Shown in pieces: positions 18,119 through 26,993 of a DNA stretch of 64,000 nt. Location: assembly GCA_002448305.1 (NCBI GenBank), contig DJWY01000026.1, forward strand, positions 61,034-125,033, read 5' to 3'. This DNA comes from Selenomonadales bacterium UBA7018 (GTDB lineage: Bacteria; Bacillota; Negativicutes; Selenomonadales; Selenomonadaceae). The translations under genes and the position numbers were made by a program. Positions within the stretch are counted from its first letter, which is position 1; each line of letters opens with the position of its first letter. The notes under the pieces were generated by a model that had not been told where the DNA came from, made no database searches, and was given only the letters and a program-made list of their open reading frames with translations.

Positions 18119-18251
18119 ATCGCGGCAACGTGACGTTGCATCCAGTTGACGCGCTTGACCGTTTCGCAGTACGGACGAAAAAGCCGCGTTCGTACGCTCC
18201 GTTGCACTTCGCTAGCATACCTTTAGCGACTGAAATTAAGAGGAATTCACT
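18119..18251. repeat. Intergenic segment sharing motifs with 46020-46093
   Basis: Contains the perfect small palindrome GCAACG-TGA-CGTTGC (18125-18139) and a segment CGCGTTCGTACGCT...CTTCGCTAG (about 18191-18218) that recurs, with a short deletion, before 46093. Both copies also share an AG/ACGCGC element upstream of it. It looks like a short dispersed intergenic element; too few copies are in the window to define it. Confidence 0.35.
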
Positions 18252-18812
18252 TTGATTAAAACTGATAAAAATTTTTACTGGACGCTGTTTAAGTCGACGT
18301 TTATTGTCAGTATGTTCACGGTCGGCGGCGGCTACGTCATAATTCCTTTGCTTAAAGCCAAATATGTTGACGAATACCACTGGATAAGCGACGAAGAGAC
18401 TTTGAACATGGTAGCGATTGCGCAATCGACGCCTGGAGTTATGGCGGTGAATACGGCGATAATGTTAGGCTATCGTATGGCGGGAGTTATGGGCGCATTA
18501 ACTGGAATGTTCGCGACAGTTTTGCCGCCGCTGATTATAATTACAATCGTCGCAACGTTTTACGACCTTGTCGCCTCGAATGAATACGTTAAACTCGTTT
18601 TGAAGGGCATGCAATGCGGCGCGACGGCACTTTTGCTCAATGTTTCGATTGATTTGCTCAAAAAACAGTTCTCCAATAAATTAATCCTGCCGATTGTGAT
18701 AATTTTGGGAACTTTCGTAGCGAATTTATTTTTCGACGTGAATATTATGTTGTTAGTGGCGATTGACGGCGTTATAGGATTTTTCCTTATGCGCGATAAG
18801 AAATACGAATAA
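18252..18812 (+). CDS. Chromate transporter-type protein, single CHR domain
   Basis: 186 residues, one CHR domain. The signature FTVGGGYVIIPLL near residue 23 and AQSTPGVMAVNTAIMLGY near residue 56 are typical. About five to six membrane segments. Short CHR proteins normally come as two adjacent genes with opposite topology that form one transporter. Only one is present here; the 134 bases upstream contain no coding trace of the partner. Start is TTG behind AAGAGGAA. Substrate is unknown: chromate efflux is the named function, but anaerobes often carry these genes without chromate exposure. Confidence 0.82.
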   Translation: MIKTDKNFYWTLFKSTFIVSMFTVGGGYVIIPLLKAKYVDEYHWISDEETLNMVAIAQSTPGVMAVNTAIMLGYRMAGVMGALTGMFATVLPPLIIITIVATFYDLVASNEYVKLVLKGMQCGATALLLNVSIDLLKKQFSNKLILPIVIILGTFVANLFFDVNIMLLVAIDGVIGFFLMRDKKYE

Positions 18813-18815
18813 AAA

Positions 18816-18840
18816 AACCCGCTTTAATCGGCGGGTTTTT
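18816..18840. terminator. Bidirectional rho-independent terminator
   Basis: CCCGC pairs with GCGGG around an 8-base loop, with A-run before and T-run after. It serves the chromate-transporter gene on the plus strand and the DUF362 gene on the minus strand. Confidence 0.8.
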
Positions 18841-18932
18841 ACGTTCTGGCGCGGCAATTTACTTAAAAATCTTCGTAACGTTGCAACGCGCTTTTTATTT
18901 GATTGCTTTTTAAAAGTAACCGGGCTTTTTAT

Positions 18933-19934
18933 TTAGTCAATGGAAATAATTTCGTAATTGGGCGTGCCCATTTCGTGTTCAGCCATAGCGGAGAGTTGGC
19001 GCAAGCCGTTTCGACTTTCAATGCGCGTGATTAAATCGTTTTTGCTATCGTCTGGGAAATTATAAATCATATCGACAGCGGCTTTATCGACGGCGAGAAT
19101 ATCGGTTGAAGCGAGAATTCCTAAATCTGGCATAACCGGCGCGGCGGCCCCCGTTCCCGCGCAGTCGCAATCGACGCTCAATCTTTGCAGGACGTTGATA
19201 TAAACAATCTGCTTGCCGAAATGGTCGCAAATCGCCTTGCCGCTGTCAGCTAAATATTCCATGAGCAATTCGCCCATAATCCATTCGTCCTTATCTTTAA
19301 GCCCGTGAACTTGTGCCTTGCCCACTTTGCCCGACGCGCAACCGATTGCGATATTTTTCAGACTGCCGCCAAAGCCGCCCATTGAATGCCCTTTAAAATG
19401 TGTCAGGACAATCAGCGAGTCATAATTTGTTAGGTGCGAACCCATAGCGACTTCTTTAAGGTGAAAACCTTTGCTGACAGGAAAATTAACGTCGCCTTCT
19501 TCGTCGAGAATATCGACGGGGCAAAAAGTCCAGCCGTTCGTCTTCAAAACTTTTCTGTGACGTTCGGTCGTCGAGCGCGGTCCGGAATAAAGCGTATTAG
19601 TTTCAATGATAGCCGAGTTGGGAACTTGCGCTTGGAAAGGTTGCACTAAATCGGGCTGTAAAATGTTCGGTCCGTGCGGTTCGCCCGTATGAATTTTGAT
19701 TCCGACTTTGCCGACAATGTTGGCATTTATTTTTTGATAAATCGCAATGAGATGTTCTGCGTCAATATGTTTTGTGAAATAAACTGTGGCTTTTTCGTTT
19801 ATCGGAAGTTTATCTGCCTCCGCTATGTTTTTAGTCCCTGCTGATTTATCTGAACAACCCGCGATGGCTCCGGTGAGTCCAAACAATCCCGCAATGCCCG
19901 CGAGTTTGACAAAATTTCTGCGCGTGAGCTTCAT
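18933..19934 (-). CDS. Tat-exported DUF362 protein
   Basis: 333 residues. The N-terminus is a twin-arginine signal (TRRNFVKLAG) with a hydrophobic stretch and a lipobox-like IAGC (cysteine near residue 27), so it is exported folded and possibly lipid-anchored. The body matches DUF362: VGIKIHTGEPHGPN, a central HFKGHSMGGFGGSLKNIAIGCAS, and late aspartates (STDILAVDKAAVDM). DUF362 proteins are often next to ferredoxin domains or in iron-sulfur enzymes; no CxxCxxC cluster is present here. Function unknown. It is monocistronic with a clear promoter and terminator. RBS GGAGG is 9 bases before ATG. Confidence 0.88.
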   Translation of the reverse strand: MKLTRRNFVKLAGIAGLFGLTGAIAGCSDKSAGTKNIAEADKLPINEKATVYFTKHIDAEHLIAIYQKINANIVGKVGIKIHTGEPHGPNILQPDLVQPFQAQVPNSAIIETNTLYSGPRSTTERHRKVLKTNGWTFCPVDILDEEGDVNFPVSKGFHLKEVAMGSHLTNYDSLIVLTHFKGHSMGGFGGSLKNIAIGCASGKVGKAQVHGLKDKDEWIMGELLMEYLADSGKAICDHFGKQIVYINVLQRLSVDCDCAGTGAAAPVMPDLGILASTDILAVDKAAVDMIYNFPDDSKNDLITRIESRNGLRQLSAMAEHEMGTPNYEIISID

Positions 19935-19965
19935 GGCAAACGCCTCCTACAAATACTTCACAATC

Positions 19966-19995
19966 ATTATAAATTATTGAGTTGACTGCAAGCAA
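19966..19995 (-). promoter_or_regulatory. Promoter of the DUF362 gene
   Basis: On the minus strand TTGCTT, an 18-base spacer, then TATAAT, about 30 bases before the start codon. Confidence 0.6.
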
Positions 19996-20000
19996 GGACT

Positions 20001-21041
20001 TTATAAAAAATTTTTTAGTATAGGAAGCTTGCCAAATTTTTTAGCGATTAAAACCGGAAATAAAACGCCCGCCGAAGTCGCCGCAAAAATTATTCGGACG
20101 TCCGTCAAAAAAATTTCGGGATTAACTTTGGCGGCGTCGAGTATGTCATAAAGCGTCGCTATGAATAGCGGGTGCATTATCAAAATTATCATGCTCTGCC
20201 GCCCGCAAAGGTTCATTACGTCTGATAAAATTCCCTTGAATTTCGCCATCAACATGGAAATTTTTATTACAAGCAGAGTTCCTGCGATTCCGCCTGCGTA
20301 AAACAAAATCGGATTGCCATATTGGCGCAAATCCATTGAAACTAGTACGTCATTGAACTTGAACGCGAGCGACAAAATAATTATCAGCACCGCGCAGATT
20401 TTTAAATTTAATCGGTCGGCGATTTCAAATTTTCTTAGCAGGACGCCCGCCAACATAAAAACTTGCGCGACAAGGGCAATATCTGCGCCCATTGGTAGCA
20501 CGAAGAAATTTTTCACGATGAAACCCGCGATTGCACAGATTGCGACTGCAAAAAAAATTCCCGCGCCGATTTTGCGGAAGAGGTTATACAGATTAATAAA
20601 AATAATTTCAGCCAAAAGCAATGCCGGCAAAAACCAAAGTTGCATTAAAAGTAGCGGCCCGTCATTGTGATTGCCTACGAAAATTGCCGCCAATGCCGCC
20701 AACGGATTTTCCACGTAAGCCCAACTCCACATATATTGTCCGAAGCCCGCTTTATGACAGAGGAAAAACCAAATCGGGAGAAAAAGCAATTCGGCGAGAT
20801 AATACGGTATCAGCAACCGATTGAAAAGTTTCAGCAGAAATTTTTTGTAATTGTTCTTGCCGCCCCATTTGTCAAAATTCAGCAGGAAGCCCGCCATTAT
20901 AAAAAAAAACGGCATGCGAAAGATTGCAAAGAATTGATTTTCGGGCGTGAAATGGAAAGTTGTATGACCTTCGACGACGGCTATCATGACGAGACCTTTG
21001 GCGAAGTCAATCCAATCAATTCGCGGCTCATTAGCCACCAA
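20001..21041 (-). CDS. Acyltransferase family 3 membrane protein
   Basis: 346 residues, about ten hydrophobic helices. The N-terminal motif RIDWIDFAKGLVMIAVVEGHT is typical of the acyltransferase-3 (OafA/YrhL, PF01757-like) fold, with the conserved histidine in EGHT and RMPFFFIMAGFLL after it. Such enzymes move acetyl or other acyl groups across the membrane onto cell-surface sugars. Its first 11 bases overlap the end of the upstream gene 21031-21906, so the two are made together. The acceptor is unknown; O-acetylation of a surface glycan is an inference. Confidence 0.88.
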   Translation of the reverse strand: MVANEPRIDWIDFAKGLVMIAVVEGHTTFHFTPENQFFAIFRMPFFFIMAGFLLNFDKWGGKNNYKKFLLKLFNRLLIPYYLAELLFLPIWFFLCHKAGFGQYMWSWAYVENPLAALAAIFVGNHNDGPLLLMQLWFLPALLLAEIIFINLYNLFRKIGAGIFFAVAICAIAGFIVKNFFVLPMGADIALVAQVFMLAGVLLRKFEIADRLNLKICAVLIIILSLAFKFNDVLVSMDLRQYGNPILFYAGGIAGTLLVIKISMLMAKFKGILSDVMNLCGRQSMIILIMHPLFIATLYDILDAAKVNPEIFLTDVRIIFAATSAGVLFPVLIAKKFGKLPILKNFL

Positions 21042-21906
21042 GCATCACGCTTTCAAAGTGCAAGCCGCAACGCGCCAAATAATATCGCTCGTTCTCAATC
21101 AAAACTCGGTCGGGAAAATCTTTGTCTATGAATAAATTATTCGGCAACTCGACCGGCTCGCGAAAATATAAATAACTGCCGCCCTTCATCAAAGTTAATC
21201 GGTGTTGGCTGTTAATGTGGTGCCCTGCCTCTTTCAAAATCTGATACGGATAAAGTTCGGCAAGACATTGCATTAAAGCGACGTAGCGATTTTTTTCATT
21301 TGCAAAAGGTCCGTAACGTTCGCCCTCCAGCACGAAAAATAAACTCCCGAAAATTTGCGGCTCAACTCGTCCGTAAGACGTCGCGTGTGGCAGAATGACC
21401 TTAGAATTTTTTTGCGGCTGAATTTCCATAGCGTCGAGAGCGGCTAGCATTTCTTCAATCGTCTGGTTGAGGTGGAGCACAGGCTTGGAAGGCAATTTGG
21501 AATTAGGAATGCGCAATGCGTAATTGTTTTGGGAATAAATCGGTTCGTAAACTTCGACTTGCATATTGATATTGCGGACACCTGCGCGGGTAAAAATGAA
21601 TTTAATCGCCTTGATAATCTGATTTGGCGTGCGTTGAGTTTCCAAATAAATTATCGGCGCAATTCTTTTGGGGCGTTCCATAGCAATTGTATTTGTCCGC
21701 AAAAAAAGTATGCGAGTTGGGTCGGTGCTACAGAGGCTATTAATCGTGTCGGGAAATTCGGTATAAAGGCATTTTACAGCGATGAAAAATAATTCTTGCC
21801 AATCGCGGACGGGTGCTCTTTCTCCTAAATAAATTAGCGCGGCGGGCAATTCGTTTTCCTGTATCTCCTGCGACTTCGCTGCCAAGTCGATTGTCCTTGT
21901 CGGCAA
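21031..21906 (-). CDS. Protein of unknown function, coupled to the acyltransferase
   Basis: 291 residues. No family recognised. It has no signal peptide or membrane segment and is rich in Leu, Arg and aromatic residues; a segment about 175-215 (KVILPHATSYGRVEPQIFG) is the most motif-like. Start choice: AAGGAG lies 8 bases before a TTG at 21906, while the GTG at 21915 touches the ribosome site and is unlikely. It overlaps the acyltransferase gene downstream by 11 bases. It may be a cytoplasmic partner, but this rests only on gene order. Confidence 0.75.
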   Translation of the reverse strand: MPTRTIDLAAKSQEIQENELPAALIYLGERAPVRDWQELFFIAVKCLYTEFPDTINSLCSTDPTRILFLRTNTIAMERPKRIAPIIYLETQRTPNQIIKAIKFIFTRAGVRNINMQVEVYEPIYSQNNYALRIPNSKLPSKPVLHLNQTIEEMLAALDAMEIQPQKNSKVILPHATSYGRVEPQIFGSLFFVLEGERYGPFANEKNRYVALMQCLAELYPYQILKEAGHHINSQHRLTLMKGGSYLYFREPVELPNNLFIDKDFPDRVLIENERYYLARCGLHFESVMLGG

Positions 21907-21977
21907 AAGTCTCACTCCTTTTCAATGTGTTTTCATAATTATAATCAACTGCCCGCCGAATTGCAAATAAGTAGCAT

Positions 21978-22009
21978 AAAAAATCCCTCCGTGCAGAAGG
22001 GATTTTTTA
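21978..22009. terminator. Bidirectional rho-independent terminator
   Basis: AAATCCCT and AGGGATTT pair around a GTGCA-type loop, with A and T runs on both sides. It ends the ubiA-side operon on the minus strand. Confidence 0.8.
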
Positions 22010-22909
22010 TTCGTAGCTTAGCCAAGTGAAGATAAAAATTGCGATTGAGACAATGCCGTTGCGCATGAAATAGGCTTGAGTGACTTCGCGATAATCGCCC
22101 GCCCTAACGATTGAATGTTGATAGACCAGAGCCAACGCCGCAATCGCTACGCCGACAAAATACCATTTGCCCAAACCGAGCATAAGCCCGACGATTACAA
22201 AGCAAGTGATTGATATTACGTGCAAAATTCTGGCGATAAGAAGTGCTCCTGCCGCGCCGTATTTTGTCGCGAGCGAATGCAAACGCTGTGACTTGTCGAA
22301 TTTTTCATCTTGCGCACCGTAAACCGCGTCGAAAGCTCCAATCCATAGCGCGACTGCCACGCATAAAATTATCATCGGTAGGGAAATTTTTTCAGTCAGT
22401 GCGACCCACGCGCCCGCCGGAGCCATTGCAATTGCCAATCCTAAGAACAAATGACACCACGCAGTAAATCTTTTCGTGAACGGGTAGATTATAAACGGTA
22501 CCGCCGCGACCGGCAAAAGTTTTAGGCATATCGGCGGCAACTGCGCGACTGCTACGACCAAAACTATCATGCACAGCGTGACGAAGATTAAAGCTTCGCC
22601 CTTTGAAATTTCGCCGCGAACCATTGCCCGATATGATAGGCGCGGCTGGAGTTTATCGTACTTTAAATCAGCTAAGTTGTCTATTGCGATTGCCGCCCAC
22701 CGCGCCGATGTTATCGCTACCAAAATCAAAATGACTGTCCAAAAGTCCGGCTTGCCATTCGTCGCCATAAATGAACTTGCCAACGCGAACGGTAAGCTAA
22801 AAATCGTGTGCGGCAACGCGACATTGTTTGCGTGGGCTTTGAGCTTTGAGCTTTGAGCTTTTAACTTTAAGGTTTTTGAATTCCTAATTCCTAATTCCTC
22901 ATTCCTCAT
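22007..22909 (-). CDS. UbiA-family prenyltransferase (menaquinone-type, MqnP/UbiA-like)
   Basis: 300 residues, eight to nine membrane helices. Two Mg-diphosphate motifs are present: IDNLADLKYD (about 76-85) and DAVYGAQDEKFD (about 194-205). HTIFSLPFALAS (about 34-45) is the conserved first-helix entry. It transfers a polyprenyl chain to an aromatic ring in quinone synthesis; the arrangement resembles the futalosine-pathway enzyme MqnP. The first 27 residues are not family-like: they are encoded by two tracts of 7-base tandem repeats that also contain the start codon. The start overlaps the stop of the kinase gene by 4 bases and has no good RBS, so translation depends on coupling. Confidence 0.85.
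   Translation of the reverse strand: MRNEELGIRNSKTLKLKAQSSKLKAHANNVALPHTIFSLPFALASSFMATNGKPDFWTVILILVAITSARWAAIAIDNLADLKYDKLQPRLSYRAMVRGEISKGEALIFVTLCMIVLVVAVAQLPPICLKLLPVAAVPFIIYPFTKRFTAWCHLFLGLAIAMAPAGAWVALTEKISLPMIILCVAVALWIGAFDAVYGAQDEKFDKSQRLHSLATKYGAAGALLIARILHVISITCFVIVGLMLGLGKWYFVGVAIAALALVYQHSIVRAGDYREVTQAYFMRNGIVSIAIFIFTWLSYE
22834..22861. repeat. Heptanucleotide tandem repeat (GAGCTTT)
   Basis: Three perfect GAGCTTT units plus one GGGCTTT, inside the 5' coding part of the UbiA-family gene. Unit length 7 is not a multiple of 3. Confidence 0.85.
22880..22907. repeat. Heptanucleotide tandem repeat (ATTCCTA/C) over the start codon
   Basis: Four units (two ATTCCTA, two ATTCCTC). On the minus strand they include the ATG used by the UbiA-family gene. 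Similar TTAGGAATTAG sequence lies at about 35724-35746. Confidence 0.85.
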
Positions 22910-23658
22910 TGCTTTTCAAAGTCACCGTCCGGAAGAAGTTTCCAAATCTCGTCCGCCCGCGCAGAATTTTTCAAGACACGTTCGACATTTTTAGAATCGC
23001 TGAAGTTGTAGAAAGCTTCCGCCTCTTCGCGAGACTTGCCGCCCGCAATTTTCCTATTAATCAAGCGTTCGCGCAAAAGTTGCGGGTCGGCGTCAATGAA
23101 AACAGAGTAATCAGCTAATACGCGAACATTTGTCCAGCCCGTTTCCTTTAGCAGAAGATAATTTCCCTCAATCAGCAAAATATCTTCCTCGACGCTCCAA
23201 TAATCCGGCAACACGTCATGAATTTTTCTATCGTAAATATTCCAGTTCGTGCCGTCCTGCCGCGCCTCGCGAATTTTATCAACCAATAAATCAATATCAA
23301 AAGTTTCCGGCGCGCCCTTAATGTTGCTCATCAAAACTTTTTCGCCGTCGTGCTCAATCGTCGCGATATTCATATAAGCCGCCGTGTAATGGTAGCCGTC
23401 CATTGGCAGTGCGCGAATTATATCGACTTCGTTAGAACGCTCGCGGCTAAGTTGCTCTAAAAATTTCGCCAGCGTTGATTTCCCTGCGCCGGGCGGCGCG
23501 ACAAGATACGCGATAATTTTTCTGTCCATTGTCATTTTTAAATCGGTCAGCTCGCGCAGGAACGGCATAAAAATTTCTTCAATCGCTGCCTCACTAAATC
23601 TGACTTCCTGCCAAAGCCCGTTGACTTCCATGTCGTACGTTAAAAATTTCTTTTCCAT
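22906..23658 (-). CDS. P-loop nucleoside/sugar kinase family protein
   Basis: 250 residues. Walker A is APPGAGKST (about 53-61). MDGYHY (about 86-91) and DILLIEGNYLLL (about 158-169) match the uridine-kinase/phosphoribulokinase-like family (YggC/FrcK type), in which the aspartate binds substrate and the second motif is Walker B. The C-terminal part has an R-x6-R-x2-G-G-K lid (RERLINRKIAGGKS). Substrate unknown: uridine, pantothenate or a sugar are the family options. It overlaps the gene before it by one base and the UbiA gene after it by 4, forming a tight operon. Confidence 0.82.
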   Translation of the reverse strand: MEKKFLTYDMEVNGLWQEVRFSEAAIEEIFMPFLRELTDLKMTMDRKIIAYLVAPPGAGKSTLAKFLEQLSRERSNEVDIIRALPMDGYHYTAAYMNIATIEHDGEKVLMSNIKGAPETFDIDLLVDKIREARQDGTNWNIYDRKIHDVLPDYWSVEEDILLIEGNYLLLKETGWTNVRVLADYSVFIDADPQLLRERLINRKIAGGKSREEAEAFYNFSDSKNVERVLKNSARADEIWKLLPDGDFEKQ

Positions 23659-24158
23659 TAGCCAAAATCACCTCTCTTGACTAACTCTCGCGCCGCCTTG
23701 CCCGTCAGATGTTCAATCGTCATAACGGGCACGACAAGCGCATTTAATCGGCTCAACTCTTTTTCGCGACGTTCGGGACTTGCTGTTGAAGAATATTTAT
23801 CGGCTAAAAGTTCCAGCCCGCGCAGTTTATCGGGGTCGTCGTTATCCTCAACGATTTTAATTCGACCAAAAGCAATCGCGCTTGAAAAATACGTCGTGAA
23901 CTCTTCGGCAACAACTTCATGACGGTCGACAACGCAAAAAGAAACTTTATCGTTATTCCTAATCGCGTCGAGTTTGTGACCGGTCTTCGCGCTGTGGAAA
24001 TAAATTTTATTGCCTTCAACGGCGTAACTAATCGGCACGGCGTAATTATAGCCACCGTCGCCTGAAAGTGCTAAAACTCCGAAGTCGCCTTCGCGCAGAA
24101 TTTTTTTAGCCGCCTCTGTTGACAAAATCTGTTTATTACGGCGCATTTCTCTAAACAT
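23658..24158 (-). CDS. Pyridoxamine 5'-phosphate oxidase-like flavin-binding protein
   Basis: 166 residues. Split-barrel flavin-binding fold of the NimA/PNPOx-like group: MRRNKQILS near the start, GVLALSGDGGYNYAVPISYAVEGNKIYFHSA (about 27-57), GHKLDAIRNNDKVSFCVV, and FGRIKIVED. Related proteins in anaerobes bind FMN or heme and are annotated as nitroimidazole-resistance-like. Which substrate is used here is unknown. It is the second gene of a minus-strand operon, 12 bases after the 126-residue protein. Confidence 0.85.
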   Translation of the reverse strand: MFREMRRNKQILSTEAAKKILREGDFGVLALSGDGGYNYAVPISYAVEGNKIYFHSAKTGHKLDAIRNNDKVSFCVVDRHEVVAEEFTTYFSSAIAFGRIKIVEDNDDPDKLRGLELLADKYSSTASPERREKELSRLNALVVPVMTIEHLTGKAARELVKRGDFG

Positions 24159-24170
24159 AAAACGCCCTCC

Positions 24171-24551
24171 TCAACCTGCGCTGACACCGAGCCGAATAAT
24201 TTTGGCGAGCCGGTCGCATTCGCGCTCAACGCTATCGATTTTAGCAACTTCGCGGCGGCAATCGGTGAGCATTTTTATCGCCGTGTCGATTTTTTTCAGC
24301 GAGAAATTTTCTTCATCTTCGGCGATTTTTTTCAGCGACTGACTGCAACTTTTAAGGAGTGTCGCTTTTAAATCGGCGCGATATTTTTTGCGATTATCGA
24401 ATTCTGCTATCAAAGCTTCAAGTTGCGTCATTGAGTTAATCGCCGCAAGGTAATCGTATTTCATTTGCGGTGAGAGCGGTGCTTCCATGTCGTCGGCGTC
24501 GATGATTATGCCGCTCTCGACTACTTCTTTAAATCTATCAATCGTTGCCAT
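24171..24551 (-). CDS. Small helical protein of unknown function
   Basis: 126 residues. It is largely helical by composition, with heptad-like stretches (AAINSMTQLEALIAEFDN, ECDRLAKIIRLG) and no membrane segment or signal. Not recognised. RBS GGAGG at 9 bases before the ATG. It begins 49 bases after pnp stops and is followed by the flavin-fold gene in the same direction. Confidence 0.7.
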   Translation of the reverse strand: MATIDRFKEVVESGIIIDADDMEAPLSPQMKYDYLAAINSMTQLEALIAEFDNRKKYRADLKATLLKSCSQSLKKIAEDEENFSLKKIDTAIKMLTDCRREVAKIDSVERECDRLAKIIRLGVSAG

Positions 24552-24599
24552 TCTAATTCCTCCTTAGATAAGAAGATTACTAGTTATCTCCTAATCTCT

Positions 24600-26873
24600 T
24601 TATCTATCGCGTCTGCGTCTACCGTCGCGAGAATTTCTCAAGTCTTTAAAATCTTTAATCGTTCTGGATTCGCCACGCGGTCTATCGAAATTTCTAGGTC
24701 TATCGTTGCGCGGGCGGTCAGAATTTCTCGGATTATCATTGCGCGGGCGGTCGAAAGTTTTGGGCTTATCACTGCGCGGGGAATCGCCTTCCAAAATAGC
24801 GCGGTGACTTGCATTAATTCTGCCCTTGTCGTCAATCTCAGTGACTTTGACTTTGAGTTTGTCGCCAACCTTAACCGCGTCTTCAACAGTGGGGATTCTC
24901 TTATCTGAAAGTTGGGAAATGTGGCACATAGCCTCTTTGCCGATTAAAATTTCAACAAATGCGCCAGTCGGCATAAGGCGAGTAACAGTGCCCTCGAAAA
25001 CTTCGCCAACTTTGACTTCGTGAATAATTTCTTCAATCATCTCAATAGCGCGGTCAATGCCCTCGACGTTGCGCGACGTGACGAAAACATTTCCGTCGTC
25101 GTGAATATCGACTTCAACGCCGGTTTCTTCGATAATTCTGTTGACCATTTTGCCGCCCGTGCCGATAACTTCGCGAATTTTATCAACGGGAACTTTAATT
25201 GTCCTGACACGCGGCGCATAGGGCGACAAATCGGCGGCAGGTTCGCTGATAACCTCAAGCATTTTGCCCAAAATAAAACTTCTGCCGCGTTTAGCTTGCG
25301 CCAAAGCGTCACTTAAAATTTCACGCGAAATGCCCGCAACTTTTATATCCATTTGAATTGCCGTAACACCTTCAGTCGTGCCCGCAACTTTGAAATCCAT
25401 ATCGCCGAGCGCGTCTTCCATGCCTTGAATATCGGTTAAAATCGTGTGCGCATCGCCGTCCTTGACAAGCCCCATTGCAACGCCGCTGACAGGACGTTTA
25501 ATCGGAACGCCGGCTTGCATAAGGCTAAGCGTACTGCCGCAAACGCTACCCATTGAGCTTGAGCCGTTACTTTCCAAAACTTCGGAGACAAGGCGAATTG
25601 TATAGGGAAAATCTTCAATCGACGGGATAACCGGAACCAAAGCGCGTTCAGCAAGTGCGCCGTGCCCAATTTCGCGACGACCAGGACTCCGCGCAGGTCT
25701 AGCTTCGCCAACGCTGTAGCCGGGAAAATTATAGTGATGCAGATAATGCTTAGTATATTCGGGTTCAAGCCCGTCAATAATTTGTTCGTCGCCGATTGAG
25801 CCGAGCGTAGTTATCGTCAAGACTTGCGTTTGACCGCGTGTGAAAAGTCCGGAACCATGAGTACGCGCAAAAAGTCCGACTTCGCAACTTATTGGGCGAA
25901 CTTCTTCCAGTTCGCGACCGTCGGGGCGAATTTTTTCATGCGTAATCATTTTGCGGACAACTTCTTTTTCGACTTTGTAGAAGACTGCGCCAATATCTTT
26001 TTCGGCGTTAGGATAATCTTCGGCGGGGAATTTTTCGGCAAGGGCTTCGACGACTTCAGCTTTGACTTCATCGAGAGCCGCCTCGCGTGCAAGTTTATCG
26101 GGGTTGCGAACGACCTTATCAATTTTTTCCGTAGCAAGTTCGCGAACCGCCGCGTCAATATTTTCGTCAGGCATAAAGAGCGTGACTTCCTTTTTCTCCT
26201 TGCCGACGGCGGCTTTTATCTCGTTTTGGAAGGCGACAATTTTTTTTATCTCCTCGTGCCCAAATAAAATCGCCTCAAGAACAATTTCTTCCGGCAATTC
26301 CTTAACGCCCGCTTCAACCATCATGACAGCATCAGCTGAGCCAGCAACGATTAAATCCATTTCGGAAACGTCGAGTTGTTCCTTAGTCGGATTGATAATA
26401 AATTCGCCGTCAATGCGCCCGACGTGCACACCAGCAATCGGCCCGCCGAAAGGAATATCCGAGACGCTAAGCGCGCAACTTGCGCCAATCATACCGGCGA
26501 TTTCGGGCGCGTTGTCCTCGTCGAAGCAAATAACCGTTGCGATAATCTGAACGTCATTTCTAAAACCTTCGGGGAAAAGCGGTCGAATTGGTCTATCAAT
26601 CAAGCGGCTTTTAAGGATTGCGCTTGTTTGCGGGCGACCTTCGCGCTTAATGAATCCGCCTGGAATTTTCCCTGCCGAATACATTTTTTCTTCGTAGTCG
26701 ACAGTCAGCGGGAAGAAGTCGACGCCCTCTCTTGGTTCAGCAGACATTGTCGCCGCGACTAAAACTGCCGTGTCACCGTAGCGAACTAAAACTGCGCCAT
26801 TTGCCTGCTTAGCCATTTTGCCGTGTTCGACGATTAATTTTCTGCCGCCGAGTTCCATTTCAAAAGTATCCAA
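24600..26873 (-). CDS. pnp: Polyribonucleotide nucleotidyltransferase (PNPase)
   Basis: 757 residues. Trimeric 3'-5' phosphorolytic exoribonuclease. Two RNase PH domains (residues about 5-220 and 310-540; the second has [15 protein letters not shown] and [18 protein letters not shown]), then KH ([13 protein letters not shown] segment at about 563) and S1 ([15 protein letters not shown], about 627). The tail from about 695 is an Arg/Asp/Pro/Asn-rich low-complexity stretch with repeated RPRND-like units, which is longer and more repetitive than usual and probably binds RNA. It precedes the 126-residue gene by 49 bases on the same strand. Confidence 0.96.
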   Translation of the reverse strand: MDTFEMELGGRKLIVEHGKMAKQANGAVLVRYGDTAVLVAATMSAEPREGVDFFPLTVDYEEKMYSAGKIPGGFIKREGRPQTSAILKSRLIDRPIRPLFPEGFRNDVQIIATVICFDEDNAPEIAGMIGASCALSVSDIPFGGPIAGVHVGRIDGEFIINPTKEQLDVSEMDLIVAGSADAVMMVEAGVKELPEEIVLEAILFGHEEIKKIVAFQNEIKAAVGKEKKEVTLFMPDENIDAAVRELATEKIDKVVRNPDKLAREAALDEVKAEVVEALAEKFPAEDYPNAEKDIGAVFYKVEKEVVRKMITHEKIRPDGRELEEVRPISCEVGLFARTHGSGLFTRGQTQVLTITTLGSIGDEQIIDGLEPEYTKHYLHHYNFPGYSVGEARPARSPGRREIGHGALAERALVPVIPSIEDFPYTIRLVSEVLESNGSSSMGSVCGSTLSLMQAGVPIKRPVSGVAMGLVKDGDAHTILTDIQGMEDALGDMDFKVAGTTEGVTAIQMDIKVAGISREILSDALAQAKRGRSFILGKMLEVISEPAADLSPYAPRVRTIKVPVDKIREVIGTGGKMVNRIIEETGVEVDIHDDGNVFVTSRNVEGIDRAIEMIEEIIHEVKVGEVFEGTVTRLMPTGAFVEILIGKEAMCHISQLSDKRIPTVEDAVKVGDKLKVKVTEIDDKGRINASHRAILEGDSPRSDKPKTFDRPRNDNPRNSDRPRNDRPRNFDRPRGESRTIKDFKDLRNSRDGRRRRDR

Positions 26874-26942
26874 TATTTTTTCCTCCTAATCATTTTTCAC
26901 GCGCTAACCTTTCGACGCAAAATGTATTCTTCCTTCAAAACG

Positions 26943-26977
26943 AAAACCGCCCTCAAAGTTTGAGAGCGGTTTTTTTA
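26943..26977. terminator. Rho-independent terminator
   Basis: AAAACCGC...CTCAAA pairs with TTGAG...GCGGTTTT, with A- and T-runs on both sides. It lies just after the fba stop and before pnp, so fba and pnp are separate units. Confidence 0.75.
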
Positions 26978-26993
26978 TTTGGGACTATAAATA

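Noticed and set aside
17953..18255. A 100-codon plus-strand frame over the acetyltransferase 3' end and the gap
   Set aside because: Mostly an alternative frame of the acetyltransferase gene; the remaining part looks like the dispersed intergenic element.
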